This document shows positions 1 through 64,000 of a stretch of DNA of 64,000 nucleotides, piece by piece (position 1 is the stretch's first letter; each line of letters begins with the position of its first letter). Source of the stretch: Mastigias papua (lineage: Eukaryota; Cnidaria; Scyphozoa; Rhizostomeae; Mastigiidae); contig OZ025271.1 of assembly GCA_964019165.1 (NCBI GenBank), positions 597,001 to 661,000 on the forward strand, given 5' to 3'. Both the position numbers and the translations under genes were made by a program. Under the pieces are notes generated by a model. The model was given only the letters and a program-made list of their open reading frames with translations, was not told the origin of the DNA and ran no database searches.

Positions 1-832
1 TACCTTGTATGATATCATTTTCTAGGGGAGATTTATCGCTGTCTCGTTACACTCCCAAAGCATTCAAGTTGTTGTATTCCTTACCATTGATAACATCATT
101 TCTATGTTTTAAACTTTTAACTGCGTTCCACCCTGAATGGTTCATTAGTTCTACGGGCTTAGAATGGGATTTGTAACAAATTATTTCTATAGCAATAGTA
201 AAACAAATCCCATAGTTGTTTAAACAATGTTTTCCCAAAGTGTACGAGATTTTCCAGTAGTATGATAGTGATAGAGATAGTGCATTAATTTCCTATCTAA
301 GGATATATTGCTGCATTATTACATCATATCTTCTTCTGTATATTTCTGTAAAATACGTACTACTCACATATAACCTATAATCATATCTTAGAATATTCTT
401 AGGTTCAAAGTAATAAAACTGCAAGGATAATGAGGCTCAGTGGGAAATTAGGGGTTCTTAGTTTGCTACAGATATCGGGAGTACTACGCAGCTATATGGT
501 GCTAGCAAATCTAAACAGCAATAGGATAGACACATGGGAAAAGCAATATCTCATAGTGAGATAATAAAACTCTTTGAAGTATATATAGAATATTAAAGAT
601 ATGTTAAAGATATGTAATTGGAAACTAGATATGATCCGAAGACATAGAATTCTCGACTTTTACATGAGCGATCAAGAGTAAAGGAGTGAGAATGAATACA
701 TAGGACATATATATACACATAAAATTCAAAGAGACGATCCAAACAATGGAAGTACTTGATGAACGTGGACCAGGCCGCTTTGTTATCATGGCTGGGCACA
801 GCGTGAAGCATTGTATGAATCTCAGAATAGTT

Positions 833-1130
833 GAATCTTTAGGAAGTGAATATTGACAAAGAGACAATGTGAATTTGTTTTCAGTCATAGCGTTGGTCCC
901 GGGTTTAGCTATTTGTATTTGTGAACATACAATATTTTAGTGGTTGAATATCATTTGTTTCTATTCCTGGATCCTACGTATATCAGAACTTTTGACTCTT
1001 TAGGACACGAGTATTAACAAAGAGAGAACTCGAATTCGTAGTCAGTCATAGCTCATGTCCCGGATGGTGCACTTTCTCATTGTAAAAAACAAACAATGTT
1101 TTGTGCTGAATATCAATTTTGTCTATACTT
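833..1130 (+). promoter_or_regulatory. Duplicated distal upstream block of gene 1
   Basis: Two diverged tandem copies about 160 bp apart (about 833-965 and 993-1125). Both run through a CTTTAGGA-like start, ACAAAGAGA, CAGTCATAGC, GTCCCGG and a TGAATATCA-like end. A related single copy lies upstream of gene 2 (about 38503-38625: TTGACAAAGGGAGA, then GTCCTGGA, then TAGTGGCTCAATA). Position and conservation between paralogues suggest promoter or 5'UTR function; this is inference. Confidence 0.45.
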
Positions 1131-1157
1131 GGTTGCTAACTCTACCGTGACGCACGA

Positions 1158-1193
1158 TATCTATTGGCTTAGCTGCATTTCAAATCGGCAGAC
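1158..1193 (+). promoter_or_regulatory. Conserved proximal upstream element of gene 1
   Basis: Begins with the 16-mer TATCTATTGGCTTAGC, identical in gene 2, and stays similar over 36 nt (31 matches by eye). It starts exactly 63 bp before the ATG in both genes. ATTGG is an inverted CCAAT motif, so NF-Y binding is possible. It could also be transcribed 5'UTR. No TATA box is evident nearby. Confidence 0.5.
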
Positions 1194-1220
1194 TTGCTTT
1201 ACCAAGGTGATACACACATC

Positions 1221-30384
<29,164 letters not shown>

Positions 30385-31117
30385 TCACAGATCCGCATTC
30401 CATGCACGACTTGCTTTCAACAAGAGGGCAACCACCTGCCTTTAGCATACCAATGCTGACAAGTCATTTCGTACTACAAGTAAACCTTTAACTAACTTTT
30501 GGACGGCCTGTTGGAATAGCAGAACTTTACCATTGCACGAATGAGCTGAGAAGGGTTCTACATGATGAAGGCACGTTGTGATGATTGTCGAAAGATACAG
30601 ATCCTATCACTATGTATTTAAAATTGTTTTCGCTCTTTCTTGCAATGGCTAATTATACCAAACTTGTTTGCTAAGGCTAATTTAACGTACTATTTATAAA
30701 AACTAAAGCACTGGTTCTTATTGACAAAACACCAGCGCTGGTAGTTTTGCTGAGCGACCTTTCCATGTCATCCTATCTTCAATAACATGGAAAGGATCGA
30801 AAAGCTGATAAACAATATCATCAACACTAGTATATTTATGAAAAATGTTTTACTGTTAGTTATTGTTAGTTGTAATTTATTTACTATTATTGATTGTTAG
30901 AAGGTGTAATAATGTCATGAGACTATGGGGGTAGTTAGGAAGAGCAGACCGTAGATAGGAAAGTTCATAGTTGGGAAAGAAGTGTAAATTTTCCCAATAG
31001 ACGACAATGAATGTATTCGCTTTCTATGACTATTTGGAATGTATCTTGAAGAATTGCGACTTAGTAAAACAGAAGGTAAGCCGTTTTTAAATGTCAAATA
31101 TTTGCCAGTTCTTCTCC
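30385..31117. other. 3' flank of gene 1
   Basis: Probably 3'UTR then intergenic. A copy of the repeat-R extension (GCCTGTTGGAATAGCAGAAC) lies at about 30509-30560. No gene supported. Confidence 0.5.
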
Positions 31118-31227
31118 TTTAAGGCTTGTTTCCATATGTTGTAATTCATCGGCGGTGGTCGCAGACCTGGGTCTGCGACTGTCACCGATGAATTACAACA
31201 TATGAAAACCAGATTTTACAACAGTCG

Positions 31228-31335
31228 CAGACCATCGCACACCATTGCAGACCATCGCAGACCATCGCAGACCATCGCAAACCATTGTAGACCATCGCAG
31301 ACCATCGCAGACCATCGCAGACCATCGCAGATCAT
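31228..31335. repeat. 10-bp tandem repeat (ACCATCGCAG)
   Basis: About ten copies of ACCATCGCAG with a few ACCATTG variants, inside the inverted-repeat element. Confidence 0.85.
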
Positions 31336-31500
31336 TTGAAGATTTCAAAAAAGTTTGACTTTTCCGATCATCGCAGATTGTCTGCGATGGTCTGAGATGG
31401 AAATAGTTAATGAAAACACTCAATCGCCGACTGTCGCAGACAATCCGCACAGGAAGTACAAAGTTTGCTTCCATTTCCATTGTCTCATTTGCAGAACAAA

Positions 31501-31632
31501 ATGGCCGATAAAGATGCACGAGACGACGATGCTTCGTTCATGGAGATCATAAGGGAATATCCTGCAGTATATAGTCGTGCTGCCATACCTTCCTTATCTA
31601 AAATCGTTCCTTTCGATAGGGTTTTTTCTTAA
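31501..31632 (+). pseudogene. MADF-like ORF fragment inside the DNA element
   Basis: ATG at 31501 opens 43 codons: MADKDARDDDASF, then MEIIREYPAVYSRAAI. The FxxxIxxYPxxY pattern is like the first helix of MADF/Myb-SANT-like DNA-binding domains, which are encoded by PIF/Harbinger-type transposons as an accessory protein. The frame stops at 31630-31632, just before the nested insertion at 31651. Reading it as a remnant of such an accessory gene is inference from a short match. Confidence 0.45.
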
Positions 31633-31650
31633 AAGCCTTCTTTCCTTTTG

Positions 31651-32340
31651 TAAGGGGTCAGTCATTTATAACTCTGGGTACTGGGGTGGGCTAAAATTTA
31701 CATAATGGTTAAAAGTTTTATACCCCTTAAATTTTTGTCTACAAGTCTTCACACCCTATTGAGAAATAAGTAATAAGTTTCACACCCCACTTGCTATCTA
31801 CCCTGTTAGGACTTTAGGGGAGATTTCTTCATTGCTACTTTTAAAGTCACAATTTCCACTATCATCTACTTGAAATATCACATATAGAAAATGTGCTCTG
31901 CAAAATTACTTGCTGGGAAATATTGCAGGGAAAACCTTTGTACACAATCGTAAATATCATTATTTGTGAGATTTCTTTGCATAAGGCATACATAAATTTT
32001 CATGAAAAATTTGATTTATGTTTGAAACTTCATTTGAACAAACAGCAATGATGAATGCTAATAAGAGCACTACAATAACACGGTGTACCAGAGAAAACTT
32101 GAATCAGAGAAAAATTGCTATTGGATAAACTCAGGTAACTAGATATGTACAATTACAGAGGTCACTAGACTTCTGCCAGTTATTGAGTTGATCTTCTTTA
32201 GATTTTGTCTCTAAAGGATTTCATATTCCTCAAAAATTATCCACAAAATTTCATACCCCCAAGTATCCTTGAAAACGTTTTCATACCCTGCCCAAATCTA
32301 GCCCGCCCTACTACCCAGAGTTATAAATGCCTGACCTCTA
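31651..32340. mobile_element. Nested inverted-repeat element (MITE-like)
   Basis: The left end TAAGGGGTCAGTCATTTATA followed by ACTCTGGGTACT is the reverse complement, with few changes, of the right end (CTACCCAGAGTTATAAATGC, CTGACCTCTA). It lies wholly inside the 31123-32550 element. The interior has CACACCCC/ATACCCC motifs and no ORF. Confidence 0.78.
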
Positions 32341-32555
32341 ACAGTGCTATTACTAGCAGCTGCTGAATTTTGCCTTGGTCCCCCTTCTTGCAATTTAAAT
32401 GTTAGTTTACGTGCCAAAACTGAGAGTGAAAAACAAGTACAGCATGCGATAATTGCAGATAATCTGCGATGGTCGCAGACAATCGGCGTTCATTTGGAAT
32501 GCATTTGTCTGCGACTGTCGCCGATGAATTACAACATATGAAAACCAGCCTTTAA

Positions 32556-33611
32556 TAAATGCCAATGCGAATCTTTCAAGTAACTTCTAGCTTATATAAG
32601 AAACTTTCGAAGGTCATATCACCTTCGAAAAATTTCTTAGAACACTGCAATAACGGAGGAATTCAGTGCATCTAATTAAGCAGAATCTTCTCTTTTCAAA
32701 ATTTACCAGTTGGAATTTTCTAGAGGGATAAAAAGTGGAATAGGAATGTTTTGTAATGCAACAAAATGTTTCTCCCTTTTAGCTACAGTTCAATTATTAA
32801 ACATCTCCTTGAGTATGCTTTAGATGCTGTAACCCTATGTTAAATTCCTGTGGCACAACTGCCTTTGACAAGATCCAGAAGTTGCAAAACAGAGATGTTA
32901 GAGCAGAGTCCAGAAAAATGACCAACCTTCCTCTGGCTGTCAAATCCTCATCATAAACCTTCCTCCTTTATGTATCAAAACTAGCCAAAGTTTTTGAACT
33001 CTGCATTGGGTATGTCTCGGAAGCTTTTACTGTAAATGGGCTATGCCCTTCACAGTTGACTTTGCGTTATATAAAAACTTTGCTGAAACTGGATTGTTGA
33101 TACAAATTTCAAAACCTTCCTCAAATACGTCATAAAGAGCAAAATTTTCCTCCGGTTCAGAGCCGTGGAGCCGTGACTCTTTCTGGACTCTGTGTTAGAG
33201 TTCATTCACTGATTCAGGGACGATTTACATACTATAGACCCTTCAACGATTTTCAGATATAAGTAAATAGACATTAAACGAACCCACACTTGAAATAGAT
33301 TGGATGGATGGCAACGAATCAGCTTCTCTATCCTCTGTCTTCAATTCCTTCTTTCGTCTAACGTAAGATTATGAGATATTGTACATAAGATTTGAAAAAT
33401 TATTATATATAGTCTTTCTCTTTATTTTATATTTTATATACTTTAGTCTATCATTTTACTGGGTAGTTTGTAAAGTAATTAGATATAATCTTGATATTTT
33501 AAATAGTAAGTGCAATTTTATGAATTACATGAGATACGAGGGAGAAAGAACTGTGTAATTTTATTGATTTCAAATGTTTCGTTCTCCAATACATTTGGTT
33601 CATTTTCACGC
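32556..33611. other. Intergenic sequence
   Basis: No gene or repeat recognised, apart from small hairpins such as GAAACTTTCGAAGGT (about 32600). Confidence 0.5.
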
Positions 33612-33846
33612 GCACGAAAGAGTCGATTCAGTGGAGGTGGTGTTAGTCAGTGCTTGAGTATAGATGACTATATCAAAGGACAGTACTGGTGTTGCTCAAA
33701 TGCAATATGTTTGAATTCAGGCAGTTCACAGTCATATGCATGCAAGAGTGAATTAAATGGAGACGATGTTATTGTGTGCCCTAAAATAGTTGAATGTATC
33801 AGAGGACATCATTCGCGTTATTCAATTACAACCGCATTGCTTTCAT
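33612..33846 (+). pseudogene. Decayed EGF-repeat relic between the two genes
   Basis: An open frame reads SRFSGGG, then DDYIKGQYWCCSNAICLN, then SQSYACKSELNGDD, then VCPKIVECIRGHHSRYS. Aligned to the gene 1 unit, it keeps the spacing of SGFSGNG, SNATC, SYSCACNS, GNG, VCQDINEC and HSCHS. It has lost the first cysteine (DDY for NEC) and the fourth (SQS). At DNA level TCAAATGCAATATG and CATGCAAGAGTGA match array motifs. It looks like about two array units from a third gene copy or a displaced exon, no longer constrained. Confidence 0.75.
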
Positions 33847-34771
33847 AATGTCACATGATACTGCTGAGCCAATCAAGCTTACTTATGATTGGCGATATCG
33901 CATGTAGCATTTTGAATTCATAGCTGTTATAGCATACTTCCAAGTGACGACTGATTAATCAGATGAAATAAAAGTCTAGGAAGAACCGTGCTATTTAGAA
34001 GAAAATATGTCATTTATTTTTTTATATCATGTAAACGATACTAATCCCATGAAATAGTACAAAATTGTTAGGCTCAAAATATTCCAGAATTTGGAAATCA
34101 GTGATAATGGGGCAAAGGCAAAGTATAAAAGTATACGAGGGAATTCTTCCAGCTACGTCACATTGTTATAATATTATGTCTGGAATAAAACACTTGTCTA
34201 CGAGTGTAGAGGGTTTCGAATAGCTAAGGTGGCCCCACAGATTTATGGGATGGAGCCTTAGCAGTCATGACGGCAGTAATGGTAGGTACGGAAACAAGCT
34301 CTTTGTGGCAGCCGAATATACCGTTAGTTAGGGGTGTCGTTTACTGTGTAGCAGCAGTTACGGTTATATAGAAACCTGACTGAACATGTTGCAACATGCT
34401 TACACTCATGGCTTCTAACCAGCTACTCATACTATCAGTGCTCCTCCCAAGTGCTCGCTGTTGGGATAGTTAGTAAGCGTTGCTTCTGATTTATCTATCA
34501 CCTTCGATTTGTCTTCTAAAGATTTATCAATATTGTCGACTTATTCTTTTGAGATAATCTCCACTGTCATTGTTAGATTCCACTAACATCTTATTTTCCT
34601 CCGTTATTTGTCCCCGTCTTTCTAACCACCTAAATTTCCTATCCCTTCACTTTCGTATAGTTTTGATACAGATGTGAGACCGACCGCTTTTGGAAACATA
34701 AAAAATAAGCTAGGATGACTGTACCTATTTGGTTGCATTCTACGAATGTATGCAATATTTCTAACATAATT
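33847..34771. other. Intergenic sequence
   Basis: No gene recognised. GTGCTCCTC...TGTTGGGATAGTTAGTA at about 34438-34476 resembles 35055-35097, so these may be diverged flanks of an old insertion. Confidence 0.4.
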
Positions 34772-34960
34772 ACAGCGCTTGTCCAGCAGGCTATCAACTC
34801 CTTTGAAAACTCCCGCATTGATAGCTTGAAAGAGAAACGGCGCAAGGCGTAGAACAAAGCAGCTCTACCCGACGAGATCTTCGACTGCAGCCGCTGCGGT
34901 CGGACCTGTCTGTCTTACATCGGGCTCGTCAGCCACCAGCGTACCTGCAGTCGACGTTGA
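34772..34960 (+). mobile_element. LINE C-terminal zinc-finger fragment (decayed)
   Basis: One frame over 63 codons with a single internal TAG reads AINSFENSRIDSLKEKRRKA, stop, then DCSRCGRTCLSYIGLVSHQR and TCSRR before TGA. The CxxCGRxCxSxIGLxSHxRxC finger is the terminal C2H2-like motif of some animal non-LTR retrotransposon ORFs. The stretch is notably GC-richer than its surroundings. Confidence 0.6.
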
Positions 34961-35370
34961 CAGCCCCCTTAAATAAATTTTCGTTCGCGACACCAAGCCG
35001 TGATAACGACAGCATGGTTAAACTCCAAGTTTTTTAACTAATTCTGTTACATTCAGTGCTCCTCATTCGCTGGAACATGCTGTTGGGACAGTTAGTATAC
35101 GTAGGTCTTGATTGACCGATGAGGTATCACTTTCCAATTTGAACTATTGTATCACTTTTATTAATAATTATTATATTACTAATATCATTAATAATTATTT
35201 CTAAAGATAGAGGCTACAATAATTATCCCACTATTTGGTTAAAAATTTTAAACTTTCGATCCTTTGTACCCTGGCCATTTTAACGCATTTCAAGAGAATT
35301 AACACAAATAGGATCCGGTGTAGACAGGGCTGATGAAGTATCGCTTTTTTACGGATAGGATATCGGCATA

Positions 35371-35977
35371 GAGTTACACGTAGCGATATTCACATTAGAT
35401 AATCGCTTACGGATTATATACTGGCTTGCCTAGAAGCGATCACAGAGAATCTGTGTGCTGAGTAAAATCAAACCAGTTTGATTTTATTCTTCCAACGCTT
35501 AGAATTTCTGTGATCGCTTCTAGGCAAGCCAATATATAATCCATAAAGCCTAGTTTCCATATAGCCGTAAAGTGCCTGCGACTGTCTGCGATTGCCTTCT
35601 GCCATCTGCTTTCTTCCATCCTCCCAGCATCGCAGGCAATTAAGTTTTAATGGAAACGCTTTCTTACGGTACCGCGGGCAGCTGTTTGATGTGCGTTGAG
35701 CTACGGTAACAATCGGAAGAAGGTTGAATTTGTTCAACTTTCTCCCCGCATTTACGGTAGCTTCCCGGTAACTAACGGCAACTTTAGGGCACATCAAATA
35801 CCTGCCGGGGGTACCGTAAGAGAAGCGTTTCCATCAACACTTAAGTGTCTGCGCTACCGGAAACATGGAAGATTGCACATGGCAGAAGGCAGTCGCAGGC
35901 AGTCGCAGGCACCATGCGGCTATATGGAAACTAGACTTAAGTGACTATCCAAATGCGAATATCGCTACGTGTAACTC
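35371..35977. mobile_element. Fold-back structure with nested hairpins
   Basis: Outer arms 35371-35406 and 35943-35977 (GAGTTACACGTAGCGATATT against AATATCGCTACGTGTAACTC). Next, a hairpin at 35411-35542 (GGCTTGCCTAGAAGCGATCA against TGATCGCTTCTAGGCAAGCC). Then the palindromic element 35548-35936. The whole is a compound inverted repeat with no coding capacity. Confidence 0.75.
35548..35936. mobile_element. 389-bp palindromic element
   Basis: The left end CCTAGTTTCCATATAGCCG and the right end CGGCTATATGGAAACTAGA are reverse complements. Interior parts also pair (TGCCTGCGACTG, GCCTTCTGCCAT, GGTACCG). The ends resemble the 31123 element (GGCTTGTTTCCATATG), suggesting related families. Confidence 0.72.
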
Positions 35978-37415
35978 GGTCCTAAGCATTAAAAACAAGA
36001 CACCTGTGTCATCTCTTAAAGGTATGAACAGCAACACAATACTCAGGTAGTAATTCAATTGAGGAGGAACAGATAAATCATTGAGAGCCATGAGCTCATA
36101 TTGCTCTCAAGCAATGCTGTCAAGGAAAAAAGCAATGTGTCCGTGCTGTTCAATATAAGCCTGTTTGTTGTTGTTTTTACAGGAGACAAAGACCAAATTT
36201 ACAGGAAACAATCCAGTAAAAGCAAGGTTGTGCAAGAGAAAGACTTGGGTCATTTTGATTAGTTGAACATGAGATGATAACTTTGTTTGAAACATAAAAA
36301 GACATAACAGACGCTATCAATATAGATTGTGTATTCAGATGTACTTTGTTTGCATACGCTTTCTATTTAAATGCACTATTATCTAATTTGTTTTCACAAG
36401 ACAGATTTGAAATAGCCTACACTGCGTGGGTTGTCAATTCAATTGCCTTCCTTGAAATTACACTTCCTTCCACTTTGATTTCCTACTGAAGTACTTTAGC
36501 TTCGTTTTCAGTTCACAGCATTTGTTTGTATATACTCACTGATTTGTAGCAAAGAAATTTCACAGACAGCTCTTTTCCACATGTTCTCATTCTGTATACA
36601 TTATGAAAGGTTATATTACCCAAACATAAGCCATTACTTTTCCAATTCGAAATGCATTGCTTTTCAAAGTCTTTATTAGTCTCTTCATTACAGTAACTTC
36701 TATCTGTACTGGAAATTAGAATTTTAGAATTGAGACGCCACTGGTACGGTGGCCTATAGAGCCAGTCACCTGCTGAACTTTCACACGTTTCTTGTCACCT
36801 GCTTGGTAGTTAGACAAGACCAATAAACTTCTGACACATATTCTGTCAGTCGCGGCCCCCGCGAGGGAAGGGGAACGTGTCTCCCTAAGTTTCTCCACAT
36901 AGAGAAATCAATTTTGCAATTCATCCCTTTTCGAATAGAAAAGGATTGAGGAGGTGGATGATCGTCTGCAAGCTATATATAAGTATGTTATGTGATTGCG
37001 ATTTTCATAGCCTTTTTGTTTCCCGTTTGTTGCATATTTTTGGCACAAAGTACTAAAGGGGGTGGTTAAAGTGGGCGTGGTGTCTAAAAATCCCCACTCA
37101 CAGTTTCCTGTGGCTAGTACAGCAACTATATTTTATAGATGTAATATATGTTTTTAAACTTTGACATATATAGAAAGTAAACATAAAAATACAAATATCT
37201 CTAATGATAGGTAATTTGTACTTGGCTGGCCAAATTACAGGTAAGTTTATTAAAAGCAAAATAGAGACATATTATATATAAGAATAAACTAACGGAGGAA
37301 GGAAATCTGTTAATAAGAAAGAAATTCCGGCTTATTCCAGGGTGTGTTGCGCATGCAGAATATGTAATAAGTTGTGCGAATTATAATAATGATAATGGTG
37401 ATAATAAAAACAGAA
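35978..37415. other. Intergenic sequence
   Basis: No gene or repeat identified. Confidence 0.45.
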
Positions 37416-37634
37416 AAGTTATCGAAATATAAAGACCTTATGATAGAGGTTGCTAAAGTGTAGAAAATGAAAGCTACTATTGTTCCTGTCATTGTCGGAG
37501 GCCTGGACCTTGTTAGAAAAAGCATGAAAGAGCATGTATCAAAGATCCCTGGACAAATTAGCATTGAAGAAATCCAGAAAATTGTGCTACTAGGAACATC
37601 ACATATCCTGAGGAGAGCTCTATCAATAGCCTGA
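37416..37634 (+). mobile_element. LINE ORF C-terminal fragment A
   Basis: Reads KLSKYKDLMIEVAKV, an internal TAG where W is usual, then ATIVPVIVGGLDLVRKSM, IEEIQKIVLLGTSHILRRAL and TGA. KYxDL...WxxxxxxVPVVxGxLG...LxxxxxLGxxxILRxxL is the common C-terminus of a class of animal non-LTR RT proteins. Confidence 0.68.
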
Positions 37635-37754
37635 GAAATGACTACACCTTGAAGCCTAAGAACCATAGTTTGGTCTTGGCCTTTAGACAAACAACACAAA
37701 AACTATCAACTTATACAATAATAATGATAACAGAAAGAAACAATATATGCAAGA

Positions 37755-38060
37755 TAATTGACTTCGCTGTGCCTTTTGATAGCAGGGTAAACAAAGGAAG
37801 TGGGAAGAATTGAAAAGTATCAAGATTTAGCTAGAGAATTGCAAAAGATTTGGAATACAACGGTGAAGATCACCCCTATTATAATTGGGGCCTTAGGAAC
37901 TACTCCAAAACTGTTAGGAAAGAGGCTGGAAGACATTGGCATTGATACAAAGGTTGTGGAGTTGCAAACGAGTTCCATCTTATATTTTGCAAGGATCCTC
38001 AGGAAAGTTCTTAACGTTTCAGGAGACTCGTTTTTAACCGAACCTCACCTAACTTCCTAA
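37755..38060 (+). mobile_element. LINE ORF C-terminal fragment B
   Basis: Frame 1 gives IIDFAVPFDSRV. A frameshift then leads into IEKYQDLARELQKIW, then ITPIIIGALGTTPKLLGKRL, then SSILYFARILRKVLN. It is the same C-terminal module as fragment A, 120 bp downstream and diverged from it, so these are two separate insertions or an old tandem copy. Confidence 0.7.
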
Positions 38061-38502
38061 TATTATACGAATCTTTGGACAGGTATTGCACTTCAGAAAA
38101 TCCATTTTCTGTTATAAATGTGCTACCTGATAAGAACCTGGACAAGTTAAAAGCTAAGTTTGATAGAAAATGAGAACTGCAGGCTAATGAAAAAAGAAAT
38201 TAGTCAAAATTAAGCGTTTGGTTTAAACTGATTATGACGATAGGGCAACCTAACTTTACAACTTATATGCTACACGAGTCATCATCAGTTAAGCAGTGAG
38301 AATACGTAAAATAGCATCTCATATGCAAATACAATTCAAAGAAATTATGCAAAGACAGAAGTACTAACTGGAAGGAAGGATAAGGATCACGTGGGCCAGG
38401 GATGGACATGGGGCTGATCACGACGTGATTTTAGGAAGTCACGTGGTCAACCAGATTATGTTGTGAGTTTGTATTGCTGAACAGTTGATTCGGTTGAATG
38501 CC

Positions 38503-38625
38503 AATCTTGACAAAGGGAGAAGGCATACTCGCATTCGATCCTTAACATTTGTCCTGGAAGGCTCCTTTTCAAATGCTCACCGTTTAGTGGCTCAATACCA
38601 CTTTTGTCTTTTTTCTTTTGTCTTT
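38503..38625 (+). promoter_or_regulatory. Distal upstream block of gene 2
   Basis: Shows TTGACAAAGGGAGA, CATTTGTCCTGGA and TAGTGGCTCAATACCA in the same order as the duplicated block upstream of gene 1. Confidence 0.4.
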
Positions 38626-38658
38626 TGTCTGGTGTGTTTAATCTTCCTTGAAGGGAGC

Positions 38659-38694
38659 TATCTATTGGCTTAGCGACATTTCAAATTTGCAGAT
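38659..38694 (+). promoter_or_regulatory. Conserved proximal upstream element of gene 2
   Basis: TATCTATTGGCTTAGC, then CATTTCAAAT and GCAGA, as in gene 1, and again 63 bp before the ATG. Confidence 0.5.
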
Positions 38695-38721
38695 TAACTT
38701 CACTAAAGAGATGTGCAAACC

Positions 38722-64000
<25,279 letters not shown>

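Larger units (their letters stand above)
31123..32550. mobile_element. Inverted-repeat DNA element with TTTAA flanks
   Basis: The left end GGCTTGTTTCCATATG followed by TTGTAATTCATCGGCG is the near-perfect reverse complement of the right end (CGCCGATGAATTACAA, CATATGAAAACCAGCC). TTTAA flanks both sides (31118-31122, 32551-32555). Just inside the left end is a second hairpin of the same sequence (to about 31204). The body holds 10-bp ACCATCGCAG repeats, a MADF-like ORF fragment and a nested second element. A cut-and-paste, non-autonomous element is the best reading; the superfamily is not assigned. Confidence 0.75.

Overview
The window is nuclear DNA from an animal, most likely an early-branching or other invertebrate metazoan. 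It is AT-rich. Its genes are split into many short exons, nearly all with phase-1 boundaries, that encode extracellular EGF, NIDO, AMOP and VWD modules. The introns hold Penelope-like elements (PLEs), LINE fragments, a tRNA-derived SINE, small inverted-repeat DNA elements and long (TA)n arrays. There are no operons, rRNA genes or CRISPR arrays. The species cannot be fixed from the sequence alone.

Two same-strand paralogous genes make up the coding content. Gene 1 (1221-30384) can be followed exon by exon from signal peptide to stop. Its 22 inferred exons total 6,720 nt (2,239 residues plus stop), and the phases agree at every junction. Domain order is: signal peptide, one EGF, an exon of seven near-identical 41-residue EGF repeats plus a truncated eighth, a 470-residue Ser/Thr-rich mucin-like exon, four EGFs, NIDO, AMOP, VWD, a cadherin/Ig-like segment with EGFs, eight more EGFs, one transmembrane helix and a short cytoplasmic tail. 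This is the NIDO-AMOP-VWD-EGF-TM plan of MUC4-like membrane mucins. Gene 2 (38722 to beyond 64000) starts with a matching 70-nt signal-peptide exon and a matching single-EGF exon. It then runs into one giant exon that is still open at the window edge and carries 66 complete 123-bp EGF units plus a partial one. A decayed EGF-repeat relic lies between the genes (about 33612-33846).

The two genes share a proximal upstream element exactly 63 bp before each ATG, and a more distal upstream block that is duplicated in gene 1. Within each gene the EGF units are homogenised, but the genes differ from each other. The gene 1 unit has four N-glycosylation sequons, while the commonest gene 2 unit has none.

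The 30.4-38.5 kb intergenic region holds nested inverted-repeat elements, a MADF-like ORF fragment, LINE 3' ends, a large fold-back structure and the EGF relic. Intron 2 of gene 2 (44.2-55.8 kb) is full of Penelope-like elements: one fairly intact RT plus GIY-YIG copy, several relics, and three palindromes, at least two of which are head-to-head PLE 3' ends (arms of 707, 194 and 55 bp). The recognisable PLE 3' ends mostly abut (TA)n arrays and carry a hammerhead-like RNA core whose stem II pairing is kept while its sequence changes.
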